A stretch of 64,000 bases of DNA. Source: Paenibacillus radicis (ex Gao et al. 2016) (GTDB taxonomy: Bacteria; Bacillota; Bacilli; Paenibacillales; Paenibacillaceae). Below the pieces are notes generated by a model. That model worked only from the letters and a program-made list of their open reading frames with translations. It had not been told where the DNA came from and ran no database searches. Position 1 is the first letter of the stretch. Every line of letters begins with the position of its first letter. Made by a program: the position numbers and the translations under genes. Shown piece after piece: positions 22,929 through 31,814 of the stretch. The DNA is taken from NCBI RefSeq assembly GCF_014641555.1, contig NZ_BMHY01000002.1, positions 186,001 to 250,000 of the forward strand, given 5' to 3'.

Positions 22929-24430
22929 GATTTTTTTTGCCTTATAAGCTCTTTAGGATTCAGGCTCTTTGGTCTCGTAATCAGTCTTGGGATCGGGAAG
23001 CGAAAGAACGTATCCTTCTGATCGGTTAGTTTGAAGGGAGCTAGCGGTGCCATATAGGAAACCCCGAAGGAGCTGAGGCTGCATAGATGAAACACGATTG
23101 CGATCACTCCGATAAATACGCCGTATAAGCCGAAGGAAGCAGCTAGCATCATCAATATAAACCGGATGATACGAGCGGCTATACCTAAGTTGAAGGCTGG
23201 CAATACGAAATTTGAAATGGCGGTAATCGAGACGACGATAACCATTGCGGCGCTGACAAGTCCGGCTTCTACCGCCGCTTGTCCCACGACAAGAGTGCCT
23301 ACAATCGAAATCGATTGCCCAATCGTCTTCGGCATCCGGACGCTGGCCTCTCGCAAGATTTCGAAAGTAACTTCCATAATCAGCGCCTCAATAAAAGCCG
23401 GGAAAGGCACGCCTTCCCGCTGACTGGCTAAATTATAGAGCAGCGTAGTCGGCAGCATTTCTTGATGGAATGTCGTAATCGCGATATAGAAAGAAGGCGT
23501 GATCGTAGCGAGGAAAAAAGAAACGAAACGAAGCAAGCGGATCAGCGTGCTGAAATCCGATCTTTCATAATAGTCCTCGCTGGATTGAAAAAACTGCGTG
23601 AACAAGGCAGGCACAAGCAGCACAAAGGGAGTTCCGTCCACCATAATGGCTACCCGGCCCTCAAGCAGTCCGGCTGCGATAACATCCGGTCTCTCTGAGT
23701 TAAAGATCGTCGGAAATGGGGAGTATTTCTTGTCCTGAATATGCTCCTCCAAGTAATTGCTCTCCAGAATGCCGTCGATATCGATGGTTTGCAGCCGCTC
23801 GCGGACCTGCTGGAGCACGTTGTCCGCAACAATATTGTCAATATAAAGGATGGCTACTTTGGTTTTCGTGATGCGCCCGATTTGGAGCGACTCTACCCAA
23901 AGATGCCTGCTGTTGATTTTTCTCCGGATCATGGCTGTATTCCAGCTAATTACTTCGGTAAAGCCTTCCCTCGGCCCGCGTACGACCGATTGGACATTGG
24001 GTTCTTCGACGGAACGGGCTTTTAGATCCCGCGTAGAGACGCCAAGAGCTTGGGAGCAGCCCTCTAATAGCAAGATAGTGTTTCCGGTAAGGAGCAAATC
24101 GTACATATCATCAAAGGTATGGATATCCTGTACGGAGCCTTCCGTAATGACGGAATCCTTGCAATAGTTCAGCAGCTCAGCCGGGGTTTTACAATGGTTG
24201 TTATCATCGCTGCCGGCAAATATCGATTGCAGCATGGAGGTGGAATTCGACAGTCCGTCCATATAAAGAATGGCGCCCTGCAGAGGCAGATCATTGGCTA
24301 ATTTTACTTGCAAGTAGCGGGTAATCAGGTCGGGACTGTGTCCGATGCCTTCGTTGACTTCATCAATATTTCGTTTTAGCTCGCTATATAAGGAATTGCC
24401 GGTAACCTTTGTGTCGGCCTTCTTCACCAT
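22925..24430 (-). CDS. GerA-family spore germination receptor subunit
   Basis: A 501-residue protein with a hydrophilic N-terminal half and four to five C-terminal membrane helices. Family marks include VRGPREGFTEVISWNTAMIR, GLLEGRVAIMVDGTPFVLLV and PAFIEALIMEVTFEILREAS. It is the A subunit of a GerA-type nutrient receptor and the first gene of the operon. ATG 24430 follows GGGTGGG. Expression in the forespore from a sigma-G promoter is expected, but I found no convincing match upstream. Confidence 0.94.
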   Translation of the reverse strand: MVKKADTKVTGNSLYSELKRNIDEVNEGIGHSPDLITRYLQVKLANDLPLQGAILYMDGLSNSTSMLQSIFAGSDDNNHCKTPAELLNYCKDSVITEGSVQDIHTFDDMYDLLLTGNTILLLEGCSQALGVSTRDLKARSVEEPNVQSVVRGPREGFTEVISWNTAMIRRKINSRHLWVESLQIGRITKTKVAILYIDNIVADNVLQQVRERLQTIDIDGILESNYLEEHIQDKKYSPFPTIFNSERPDVIAAGLLEGRVAIMVDGTPFVLLVPALFTQFFQSSEDYYERSDFSTLIRLLRFVSFFLATITPSFYIAITTFHQEMLPTTLLYNLASQREGVPFPAFIEALIMEVTFEILREASVRMPKTIGQSISIVGTLVVGQAAVEAGLVSAAMVIVVSITAISNFVLPAFNLGIAARIIRFILMMLAASFGLYGVFIGVIAIVFHLCSLSSFGVSYMAPLAPFKLTDQKDTFFRFPIPRLITRPKSLNPKELIRQKKS

Positions 24431-24562
24431 CGTTGTCCCACCCGATTCCGCTTCGAAATAAAACCCGTTTCATTAAATTGTCCAATGTGTCCAAAAAAAT
24501 ACATTTAGGGAATCGCTCCGCTATCATTCAAAACATCTATAAGAACGATAGACAAAACCGTA

Positions 24563-24592
24563 TTGATGAATAAAGACACGTATCACTACAAT
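24563..24592 (+). promoter_or_regulatory. promoter of the cyclase-family gene
   Basis: TTGATG (24563-24568) and TACAAT (24587-24592) are 18 bases apart, about 40 bases before ATG 24633. Confidence 0.5.
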
Positions 24593-24632
24593 AGAAACAA
24601 TTAATAATTAACGAAGAATGTGGGGGAGCAAA

Positions 24633-25307
24633 ATGGGAAAACAGATTGTAGATCTTAGCCATACCATTGAGCATGGCCATGTTACGTATCCGGGAATGCC
24701 GGCACCGCAGGTATCCGATTTTTTAAGCTTTGAAGACGCGATGGGAAAATATGCGCCTGGTGTCGCATTTAACATTGGCCGTATCGAGATGGTTGCCAAT
24801 TCGGGGACGTCCATTGACAGTCCCGCCCATCGTTATGAAGGCACGGACGATGTAGCTGAATTGCCGATTGCTGCTATTGCAGATCTTGAGGGGGTTGTCA
24901 TTCGACTCGAAGGATTTAAAGAGCGAGCCGTCACTCGTCAATACTTAGAAGGACATTCGATTCGCGATCGTGCCGTATTAATCGAGACTGGCCGGGGGCA
25001 AGCTTGGGGACAGTCTGGCTATTTTGAAGATCATCCTTATCTGACAGAGGATGCGGCCGCTTATTTAAAGGAAGAGGGTGCGCTTCTTGTTGGTATCGAC
25101 AGCCATAATATTGATGACACGTCTGATCCGGTTCGTCCTGTTCATTCAATCTTGCTTGCAGCAGCAATTCCGATCGTCGAAAACTTAAACAATCTGGAGC
25201 AACTGCCCCTCGAAGGCTTCTATTTCACGGCTGCGCCAATGAAAATTCGAGGCATGAGCGCTTTTCCGATTCGGGCATGGGCAAGATTGGATTCGCATAA
25301 CGGTTAA
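24633..25307 (+). CDS. cyclase-family (kynurenine formamidase-like) protein with altered metal motif
   Basis: A 224-residue protein resembling the cyclase/KynB family: QIVDLSHTIEHGHVTYPGMP at the start, VLIETGRG and GALLVGIDSHNIDD in the middle. ATG 24633 follows GGGGGAG; an in-frame ATG at 24618 has no such site. The family metal signature HxGTHxDxPxH reads NSGTSIDSPAH here, so the first two histidines are Asn and Ser while the Asp, Pro and last His remain. Metal binding may be changed or lost, and formamidase activity should not be assumed. No tryptophan-catabolism genes are nearby. Confidence 0.82.
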   Translation: MGKQIVDLSHTIEHGHVTYPGMPAPQVSDFLSFEDAMGKYAPGVAFNIGRIEMVANSGTSIDSPAHRYEGTDDVAELPIAAIADLEGVVIRLEGFKERAVTRQYLEGHSIRDRAVLIETGRGQAWGQSGYFEDHPYLTEDAAAYLKEEGALLVGIDSHNIDDTSDPVRPVHSILLAAAIPIVENLNNLEQLPLEGFYFTAAPMKIRGMSAFPIRAWARLDSHNG

Positions 25308-25358
25308 GATGCTGGGGCATTTTATAGTGACAATGTTAGGGATAGGTGGGACTATAAA

Positions 25359-26126
25359 ATGAAATGGCTATTGGCTTCGTTGAGCCTTGTTCTTTTATGC
25401 GGCTTTCAAGCTCCTGTAGAAAAAAAGGATCGCTATTTTTACGAAAAAAGAGGAGAGGTCATCTGGGAAGTGCCTCTGAATGAGAAGAAAATCGCACTAA
25501 CCTTTGATGACGGCCCCAATCCGGAAACGACCGAGCCGATATTGGATTTATTGAAGGAATACGATGCGAAAGCGACCTTTTTCGTGCTAGGCAACCGGGT
25601 CCGCAAATATCCTGATCTGATCCGCAGGGAAGCGGAGGAAGGGCATGAAATTGCGAATCATACCTTCAACCATATTTATTTCAAAGGCAATACGACATTG
25701 GTTACGATCGAAGACGAAATTGTTAAAACCGAGGAGCTGCTCGTTGAGTTAACGGGAAAAAAACCGATCCTGTTCCGGCCCCCCGGTGGATTCTATAACG
25801 ATAATACGATTCAAGTAGCGAAGAAATTAGGGTATAAGACTATACTATGGTCTTGGCATCAGGATACGAATGACTGGAGAAAGCCGGGGGTCAACAGCAT
25901 CGTCCGGAAGGTGCTGGGCAATGCAAGGAATGGAGATATCGTATTGCTGCATGACTTTACGCCAAGCTCGACCCAGACCGTAGCAGCGCTGCGTACGATT
26001 TTGCCCGAGCTGAAAAAGAGAGGTTTCAAAATCGTTACGGTTTCTGAATTAATCGACGGAGAGCCGAATGAAGGCATTCCGCTTCAGCAGCAGCATGACG
26101 ATGCAGAGCGCTCAAGCACCGAATAA
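25359..26126 (+). CDS. polysaccharide deacetylase (NodB-fold)
   Basis: A 255-residue protein with an N-terminal hydrophobic signal or anchor (MKWLLASLSLVLLCGF) and the carbohydrate esterase 4 motifs in order: TFDDGPN (catalytic base and metal Asp), HEIANHTFNH (metal His pair), RPPGGFYN, WSWHQDTNDW and IVLLHDF. It should remove N- or O-acetyl groups from peptidoglycan, chitin oligomers or xylan at the cell surface. It follows the cyclase-like gene by 51 bases on the same strand and ends before a bidirectional terminator. Confidence 0.92.
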   Translation: MKWLLASLSLVLLCGFQAPVEKKDRYFYEKRGEVIWEVPLNEKKIALTFDDGPNPETTEPILDLLKEYDAKATFFVLGNRVRKYPDLIRREAEEGHEIANHTFNHIYFKGNTTLVTIEDEIVKTEELLVELTGKKPILFRPPGGFYNDNTIQVAKKLGYKTILWSWHQDTNDWRKPGVNSIVRKVLGNARNGDIVLLHDFTPSSTQTVAALRTILPELKKRGFKIVTVSELIDGEPNEGIPLQQQHDDAERSSTE

Positions 26127-26152
26127 GAAGTTAACAACATTGAGAACATAAG

Positions 26153-26193
26153 AAAAAGCATGCGATTAGGGAAGGCTCAATCGCATGCTTTTT
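26153..26193 (+). terminator. bidirectional terminator
   Basis: AAAAAGCATGCGATT pairs perfectly with AATCGCATGCTTTTT. The A tract and T tract make it work on both strands, between convergent deacetylase and ArsR-type genes. Confidence 0.9.
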
Positions 26194-26212
26194 AATTTCA
26201 GTGCCGCCGCTG

Positions 26213-26557
26213 TTACTGTTCGAGTCCCAGCAGCATTTGCTGCTTCTCATCCGAGTTCTCATAAGCGTCCAGAATCGATGTGAGCAGGCCGGGAAACCGG
26301 ATTTCTAAATCATCGGTTCTAATAGATATGAGACGCTGGGTGCCAAGACTGCGCACGTTAACGACCCCAGACTCTCTTAGTGTTCGGGTATGATGGGAAA
26401 GCGTTGATTTGGCAACGGGTACGTCAAAATCACCGCAGCTTCTTTCTTGATGCTTGCGCAACTCGGATAGAATGAACAGTCGTACGGGATCGCTTAATGC
26501 ATATAATACGGAGGACAAATGGATATCTGCCCGGTCGGGATGATGTAATATTTTCAA
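26213..26557 (-). CDS. ArsR-like winged-helix repressor next to an MFS pump
   Basis: A 114-residue DNA-binding protein with the ArsR-type pattern SSVLYALSDPVRLFILSELR followed by AKSTLSHHTRTLRESGVVNV and a wing. TTG 26557 is chosen because AAAGGAGG lies 7 bases before it. No metal-binding cysteine cluster is seen; one Cys is in RSCGDFDVP. It is divergent from a drug-efflux-like MFS gene, the usual arrangement for a local repressor. Confidence 0.85.
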   Translation of the reverse strand: MKILHHPDRADIHLSSVLYALSDPVRLFILSELRKHQERSCGDFDVPVAKSTLSHHTRTLRESGVVNVRSLGTQRLISIRTDDLEIRFPGLLTSILDAYENSDEKQQMLLGLEQ

Positions 26558-26592
26558 GCTAAAGCCTCCTTTGAAAAAGTTCAAACGGATGA

Positions 26593-26645
26593 TTGCATTA
26601 TAACATAACGCATGCTATGATTCTATTGTTCGATTATGATCGAAC
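26593..26645 (+). promoter_or_regulatory. promoter and operator of the MFS gene
   Basis: TTGCAT (26593-26598), a 17-base spacer and TATGAT (26616-26621) form a good promoter. Immediately downstream, GTTCGAT TATG ATCGAAC (26628-26645) is an inverted repeat with 7-base arms covering the expected transcript start, well placed for repression by the divergent ArsR-like protein. Confidence 0.65.
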
Positions 26646-26671
26646 TTTAGAACTTTGGAGGTGGAGAACCC

Positions 26672-28048
26672 ATGACAGCCGAGACTTTGAGTCAGGCTAA
26701 TAAGCCGGCAGAGCAAGCAGCTATGAAAGAAGGCACGGTCATTGGCTTGTTAGGATTAACGATTGTTCTTGTCATCATGAATACGATGATGTTTAATTTG
26801 GCTTTGCCGGACGTTGCGGAATTATTTCAATTATCCGCTTCCTCCACTTCTTGGATCGTGACCGGGTACTCTATCGTATTCGCGATCTCATCCATTACGT
26901 ACAGTCGATTGGCCGACTTCGTGCCGATTCGCAGGCTGTTCATTATCGGGATCTTATCGCTTAGCTTAGCTGCGATTGCCGGTATTTTCAGCAACAGTTT
27001 TATTATGCTGATCATCGTCCGCATTTTGCAAGCCTCAGGGGCAGGCGCGATTCCATCGCTTTCACTCGTACTCATTTCAAGGTACGTTCCGCTTGAACGC
27101 CGGGGCAAAGCGATGGCGCTTATTATGTCCTCGGTATCCCTTGGGCTAGGTTTGGGACCGGTTGTAGGCGGAGCGATCGTCGAATATTTGGGCTGGCATG
27201 TCTTGTTCATCGTAACGGCGGTAACGCTGCTGCTCGTACCTTTATTTGTATCGCTTATCCCTAAGGAGAAGCCGCAAAAGGGCTCATTCGACGCGCTGGG
27301 CGCTTTATTCATAAGCATAGGTACAACCGGACTGCTTCTGTTTCTAACGAACCAATCCTGGCTGGCGCTTATTATCGGCCTCGTATCGCTTATTTTGTTT
27401 ATCATACGCATACGTTCGGCCAAAAATCCTTTCGTGCTTCCGTCCTTATTCCGGAACCGCTCGTATTTAATATTAGGCAGCGTCGGGATTGCCGCGTATC
27501 TATGCAGCTTTGCAACGCTGTTCCTGATGCCGCAAATTTTGGTTAAGCAATACGGCTTAAGTGCAATTCAGGCCGGTCTTGTTATTTTTCCGGGCTCGAT
27601 TCTCGCTATGTTCGTCTCCCGTAAAGTAGGCCGTTATATCGATACGTACGGGAACGGCTCGATTATCCGTTATGCTCCGCTGCTGCTGCTGGCTGCGGTC
27701 ATCCTGTTTGCCTTATTCGAAGGGGTATCCTATTTCGCGATATTGTTTATCTACATGCTGTTAAGCACGAGCTTCACCGTTCTTACGAGCAGCGTGTCTA
27801 ATGAGATGTCCCGAATATTGAAGCCTGAGCAGATCGGCTCGGGGCTTGGCTTGTTCCAACTGCTTCAATTTTTCAGCGGCGCGTTTGGTGTAGCGGTATC
27901 GGCGACTGCCCTCGTCTGGCAGAAGAACCTTACGCTTGCACATGCCTATAGCAATATCTACTGGGGTTTGACAATTGTTGTCATACTGGCAATCGTCTGC
28001 GCATTGACTTACTTCCGTATGGTGCTCAGCAGACCTCAAACGCCTTGA
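26672..28048 (+). CDS. MFS drug efflux transporter (DHA2-like)
   Basis: A 458-residue protein with 12-14 hydrophobic segments. Visible MFS marks are the opening NLALPDVAELFQLSASSTSW, the loop 2-3 region ADFVPIRRLFIIG and motif C GLGLGPVVGGAIVEYLGW, which is typical of drug-proton antiporters. RBS: TTTGGAGGTGGAG. It is predicted to export a toxic compound or antibiotic by proton exchange, controlled by the divergent ArsR-like gene. The substrate is unknown. Confidence 0.88.
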   Translation: MTAETLSQANKPAEQAAMKEGTVIGLLGLTIVLVIMNTMMFNLALPDVAELFQLSASSTSWIVTGYSIVFAISSITYSRLADFVPIRRLFIIGILSLSLAAIAGIFSNSFIMLIIVRILQASGAGAIPSLSLVLISRYVPLERRGKAMALIMSSVSLGLGLGPVVGGAIVEYLGWHVLFIVTAVTLLLVPLFVSLIPKEKPQKGSFDALGALFISIGTTGLLLFLTNQSWLALIIGLVSLILFIIRIRSAKNPFVLPSLFRNRSYLILGSVGIAAYLCSFATLFLMPQILVKQYGLSAIQAGLVIFPGSILAMFVSRKVGRYIDTYGNGSIIRYAPLLLLAAVILFALFEGVSYFAILFIYMLLSTSFTVLTSSVSNEMSRILKPEQIGSGLGLFQLLQFFSGAFGVAVSATALVWQKNLTLAHAYSNIYWGLTIVVILAIVCALTYFRMVLSRPQTP

Positions 28049-28089
28049 TATAGATTCTCTAGTACAGCCTCAGGACTTTCCATAAAAAA

Positions 28090-28125
28090 GCGCAAGATGC
28101 CATCCTCGGCATCTTGCGCTTTTTT
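28090..28125 (+). terminator. bidirectional terminator after the MFS gene
   Basis: GCGCAAGATGCC pairs perfectly with GGCATCTTGCGC, followed by TTTTTT and preceded by an A tract, serving both convergent genes. Confidence 0.92.
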
Positions 28126-28900
28126 ACGTAATCAGCTGGCTATCGTGTGGAACCTGTCCGTTATCTAACCAACGCTCGATCATTTGATTGAAATATGCGG
28201 GCTTCGCCAAGGAAACGCCGTGGCCGATGTCCGGTATGACCACGCCGATGCAGCCGGTATTGCCTCTAACAAGAAGAGCTACCGATTTTTGCATGACGGA
28301 TTTTTCTTTTTCTCCGACGGTTACTAGCAGCTTGCTTTGTGCTTTATGGAAGCCGGCAGGCAGTTCGAATGACATATTTTCTTCCAATATGCGTACGAGG
28401 GAATCCGGCTTCATCCGGCAGCTTTCCTCATAATAGTTGTTCAAATGATTGCTGCTCAAGTAAAGTTGTTTCGCTTGGAGCTTGGAGAAACTCCTGTTGC
28501 GGATAAGCGGAAAGGTTAGACGAACGGACAGAGGAATCCACCGTTTCATCGAAGGCATGGGGATTACGAGCGCACTGTTGATAATGGCGTAATCGATGAG
28601 GTCTGGGCGCATGCTGACCATCTGTACCGCAATTTGAGCGCCCAGAGAAAACCCAATTATAATGACTGTTTTTCCTGCTCCGATCGCTTCGATCCGCTGC
28701 AGCAAATACTCGGCGCTGGCTCTGATGGAGAATGGGGCATCACCTAGACTTTGTCCGTGTTCTGGCAGATCGGGTACGACGCAATGATAATGAGGCGAAA
28801 AATGCCGGATTTGTTCGTCCCACATCCAGCCGCTGACGCCGCCGCCATGGATAAAGAGCATCAGAGGGCCGTCCAGATTTCCATACTGTTGTTGATGCAT
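28124..28900 (-). CDS. alpha/beta-fold hydrolase
   Basis: A 258-residue protein with MLFIHGGGVSGWMWDEQIRH (oxyanion region), DLPEHGQS, the nucleophile elbow IGFSLGAQIAV (Ser) and the late His in IPDIGHGVSLAKP. ATG 28900 follows AGAGGTGA; a TTG at 28924 in frame lacks a site. No signal peptide. The short cap region suggests a small ester or lactone substrate, but none can be named. It converges on the MFS gene. Confidence 0.85.
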   Translation of the reverse strand: MHQQQYGNLDGPLMLFIHGGGVSGWMWDEQIRHFSPHYHCVVPDLPEHGQSLGDAPFSIRASAEYLLQRIEAIGAGKTVIIIGFSLGAQIAVQMVSMRPDLIDYAIINSALVIPMPSMKRWIPLSVRLTFPLIRNRSFSKLQAKQLYLSSNHLNNYYEESCRMKPDSLVRILEENMSFELPAGFHKAQSKLLVTVGEKEKSVMQKSVALLVRGNTGCIGVVIPDIGHGVSLAKPAYFNQMIERWLDNGQVPHDSQLIT

Positions 28901-29085
28901 AATTGGGTATTCACCTCTTTCCAATAAGTATTGTTATTTGGATAATTATAACATAGGAGGATGCTGGCAGACGGCTTGTGCAACAAATATAGCCTTTATT
29001 CGCGTCATGATAGGGATGAGATGCTCTACCACAGTATGGGACTCGCCAATTGTTTAATAGAAGGATTTTAAGGAGGAATTTATAG

Positions 29086-29733
29086 ATGCCTTGGCCTATG
29101 GTGCATTTTGCGGTGGCGGAAGAAGTATGCACAGCGGAGCCTTCCCCTCATTTTTTACTAGGAAGCATAGCTCCAGACGCTATACATAGAAGGGAAGCGT
29201 CTACCCGAGAAGATAAAAAGTTTACTCATTTGTTCGAGTCCGGCAAATTCTCCACTATCGAGCGGCTTAAGGATAGATGCTTGCACTATTGGGTGCAAAA
29301 TACTGATGCGGAGTGGAGGGATTTCGTGCGGGGCTATTTCGCTCACATCTACACTGACATAAAGTGGACGCAGACGTTGTACAGCCCATTCGCTATAGAA
29401 TATCAGGGAGAGCGCGACGAAGCGAAACGCGTTTACTATAAAGAAGTGAGCCAACTGGAGTTTATTCTGCTGCGGAATGAAACTTGGGGAGCAAGTGCCC
29501 TTGAGCGATTGCGGCAAGCTTCCGGCTATGGCATCGAGCCGCTCGTCACACAGACGGAGGTGGAGCAATACCGGGACGACAAGCTGCAATGGTTTGCAGA
29601 TCAGCATAATGAGCCGGGGATTGAGCTGGTTTTTTTTACGGAAGCTAAGGTCAAGCCATTCGCCAGCCAAACCGCAGCCGAGCTCCGTCAGTTCTATAAG
29701 GAATGGGGGATGGATAGCTCGACTGGCCTTTAA
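29086..29733 (+). CDS. zinc-dependent phospholipase C-like protein
   Basis: A 215-residue protein starting MPWPMVHFAVAEEVCTAEPS, followed by FLLGSIAPDAIHRRE and, further on, FVRGYFAHIYTDIKWT. The histidine/aspartate pattern (H8, then GSIAPDA, then GYFAHIYTD) is that of the zinc-dependent phospholipase C-like hydrolases found as cytosolic proteins in Bacillota. There is no signal peptide, unlike secreted phospholipase C. RBS: AAGGAGG. Its role is not known. Confidence 0.75.
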   Translation: MPWPMVHFAVAEEVCTAEPSPHFLLGSIAPDAIHRREASTREDKKFTHLFESGKFSTIERLKDRCLHYWVQNTDAEWRDFVRGYFAHIYTDIKWTQTLYSPFAIEYQGERDEAKRVYYKEVSQLEFILLRNETWGASALERLRQASGYGIEPLVTQTEVEQYRDDKLQWFADQHNEPGIELVFFTEAKVKPFASQTAAELRQFYKEWGMDSSTGL

Positions 29734-29820
29734 TCGCGTTATCAGATTTTGACCGGCAAGTAGCTAAACAGGTTTTCTGTTTTTGCAAATGCGCAGTTTC
29801 ACTTTTGGAGACAAGATGAA

Positions 29821-30009
29821 CAAAATGCAAAAATACATTTTGATCAGCTATAAACAGCCCGAAACAGCCATCAAAATGCAAAAGTACATTTGAAATCGCT
29901 CAATTTCGCCCATTTGAAGCTGTTTAGCCCGATCAAACTGCACATTTACATTTTGATGCGAAATATCACCTATAATATGGGAATCAGCCTGCACTTTTGC
30001 ATTTTGATA
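29821..30009 (+). repeat. interspersed palindromic repeat, copy B (full length)
   Basis: Four related units are seen: CAAAATGCAAAAATACATTT near 29821, TCAAAATGCAAAAGTACATT at 29871, the inverted TCAAACTGCACATTTACATT at 29933, and CCTGCACTTTTGCATTTTGA to 30007. The unit is itself palindromic (TCAAAATG ... CATTTTGA). Order and spacing match copy C at 62871-63060. Confidence 0.85.
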
Positions 30010-30213
30010 GGAAGGATATGCCCCACAACAAACCTGCTTCGCTAAACAGCGAAACAAAGTTCGCTATTACGACAACTGAATGTTAGCACTAGTGCTGCAG
30101 CGAACCAAATTTCGTTTTTGGAGAACGCAGCTTCGCCATTTGCGAAAATCTCTTCGCTAATGGCTGCAGGCTGCTTGATTCGGCATATTTAAAGTGAAAT
30201 TTACGAACCACTC

Positions 30214-30274
30214 TTCGCTATATAGTTACCCCTGATAAATGCCTTGATTTTTTCAGGGGTAACTATATAGCGAA
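30214..30274 (+). repeat. large perfect inverted repeat (22-bp arms)
   Basis: The arms (30214-30235 and 30253-30274) pair perfectly; the core of each is CGCTATATAGTTACCCCTGA and its complement. The 17-base loop ends in a T6 run. TTCGCTA-like words are repeated around it (30049, 30060, 30149). Confidence 0.85.
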
Positions 30275-30473
30275 CCAGGTTCGTTGTCCGTTCACATTGA
30301 GCAGTTTTGATAATTAGTTGAGGTATCAGAGTGCATGACTGCTTTTGGGTGTTTGTTTTGCAAGTATTCGCTTTAATACTTGCCTCGATAAGCATTGCTC
30401 AGCATTGCATAGAGCTTCATTAATTTATTTACTTTTCTTGTAAGATGTAATGGTGTGCGTGCGGGATAGGGTG

Positions 30474-30521
30474 AGCGGAGCGTTTTGAGTTCAGGATGAC
30501 TTTGAGCAGATTCGGTCCATT
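30474..30521 (+). repeat. 48-bp intergenic repeat, copy 2
   Basis: AGCGGAGCGTTTTGAGTTCA, GGATGACTTT and GATTCGGTCCATT match the copy at 12371-12418 apart from scattered substitutions. Confidence 0.7.
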
Positions 30522-30614
30522 ATATTTATCGTGTTAGCGATGGGGGGAATGGAATCAAGCATGGCAGCATGAACCAAAACGCGCAGCGACCCCGGCTGTT
30601 CGGAACATACAGAG

Positions 30615-30815
30615 TTACTGATGCTGTATCGCATTCAAATCAAAGCGCCGCATTTGCAGCGCTTTTTTTGCTGCGTTCAACTGGCATAACGCACTAGCAG
30701 CTGCATACTGACCGCCAATCCGAGTTCCAAATCCGCGCATAAGTTTCATATCTGCTACCATTCCGAGTCCCAGAAGCGCGCAATCGCCCAATGTAGCAGG
30801 ATTAGAACTATTCAC
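30615..30815 (-). CDS. possible 66-residue protein
   Basis: GTG 30815 follows GGAG with 5-base spacing, and the frame runs to TAA at 30615-30617. The peptide (MNSSNPATLGDCALLGLGMV and so on) has an alanine-rich helix-like middle and a basic segment KKALQMRRFDL. A hairpin (AAAGCGC/GCGCTTT, 30642-30665) lies inside its 3' end, which argues against a normal gene. No family is recognised. Confidence 0.25.
   Translation of the reverse strand: MNSSNPATLGDCALLGLGMVADMKLMRGFGTRIGGQYAAASALCQLNAAKKALQMRRFDLNAIQHQ
30642..30669 (+). terminator. terminator-like hairpin in the gene-poor strip
   Basis: AAAGCGC pairs with GCGCTTT around a 10-base loop and runs into T7. No plus-strand gene is recognised upstream. 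Confidence 0.5.
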
Positions 30816-30890
30816 AGCCGCTCCGATTCCTTATCGTTAGAGGCAGTTGGAGCCAACGTCAACGGAAATCTGGGAAGGAGCGATGCGCTC

Positions 30891-31799
30891 ATGGGATTCA
30901 TCAAAGAGATCATGAAAAATCGCCAGCTCTACACGCTGGCCATTCCAGGAATCGTATTTTTGGCCCTATTCTCCTACATTCCCATGTTCGGGCATTTGAT
31001 TGCGTTCGAACGCTTTCAGCCTGTTAAAGGAATATGGGGGAGCGAGTGGGTGGGGCTGGACAACTTCAAGTTTTTTTTCGGGAGCCAGGATTGGCTGCGA
31101 GTAACGTTTAACACGGTATATCTAAACGCGTTGTTTCTTATATTCGGCATCGGAATTGCGCTGTTGCTCGCGATATTAATTAACGAAGCAACCTCGACGC
31201 TGCTGAAGAAAATAAGCCAGTCGCTTATTTTTCTCCCTTATTTCATCTCCTGGCTGGTCGTCAGTCTGATGATTATGGCGTTTATGAGCACGGACGGTTT
31301 ATTGAACCAATGGCTCGGGCAACTGGGCATTTCGGAAGTTAACTGGTATCAGAACGCCAAGCTATGGCCGATTATACTGACGCTAGTCTATGTGTGGAAG
31401 TTTTCCGGCTATTATTCCGTAATCTTTATGGCTGCAATCGTCGGCATCTCAAATGAGTACTACGAATCGGCGAGAATCGACGGTGCGACGCGGCTGCAGC
31501 AAATCCTTCATATTACGATTCCGTCGATTCGATCGGTCATCGTCGTGCTTCTATTGCTGGGCGTCGGCCGGATCTTCTTCGGAGACTTCGGGATGATCTA
31601 CGGCATCATCGGCGACAACTCGATTCTATTCCCGACGACGGACGTTATCGATACGTATTCGTTCCGGGCACTGCGTCAGCTGGGCAACTTCGGAATGTCA
31701 TCAGCGGTCGTCCTGTATCAGTCGATTATGGGCATTGCAGCCATCCTCATCTTCAATAAAATCGCCAAAAAAATCGATCCCGAATCGAGACTGTTCTAG
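30891..31799 (+). CDS. LplB-type sugar ABC transporter permease (system 2)
   Basis: A 302-residue polytopic permease of the CUT1 family: YTLAIPGIVFLALFSYIPMF near the start, WVGLDNFKFFFGS, and the EAA loop ESARIDGATRLQQILHITIP. GGAAGGAG lies 12 bases before the ATG; an earlier out-of-frame ATG at 30881 would read only ten codons. It is the first gene of the second importer; the partner permease begins 15 bases after its stop. Confidence 0.9.
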   Translation: MGFIKEIMKNRQLYTLAIPGIVFLALFSYIPMFGHLIAFERFQPVKGIWGSEWVGLDNFKFFFGSQDWLRVTFNTVYLNALFLIFGIGIALLLAILINEATSTLLKKISQSLIFLPYFISWLVVSLMIMAFMSTDGLLNQWLGQLGISEVNWYQNAKLWPIILTLVYVWKFSGYYSVIFMAAIVGISNEYYESARIDGATRLQQILHITIPSIRSVIVVLLLLGVGRIFFGDFGMIYGIIGDNSILFPTTDVIDTYSFRALRQLGNFGMSSAVVLYQSIMGIAAILIFNKIAKKIDPESRLF

Positions 31800-31814
31800 G
31801 AGGTAGCTTAGCTT

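Larger units (their letters stand above)
29734..30890 (+). other. second gene-poor strip with repeats
   Basis: These 1157 bases carry no convincing large gene. They hold the full copy B of the interspersed palindromic repeat, a run rich in TTCGCTA/TAGCGAA motifs, a large perfect hairpin, copy 2 of the 48-bp repeat and a doubtful small minus-strand frame with an internal hairpin. Confidence 0.7.

Noticed and set aside
24431-24632. sigma-G promoter for the germination operon
   Set aside because: Expected from known germination operons, but no pair of boxes close to the consensus could be found in the reverse strand here.
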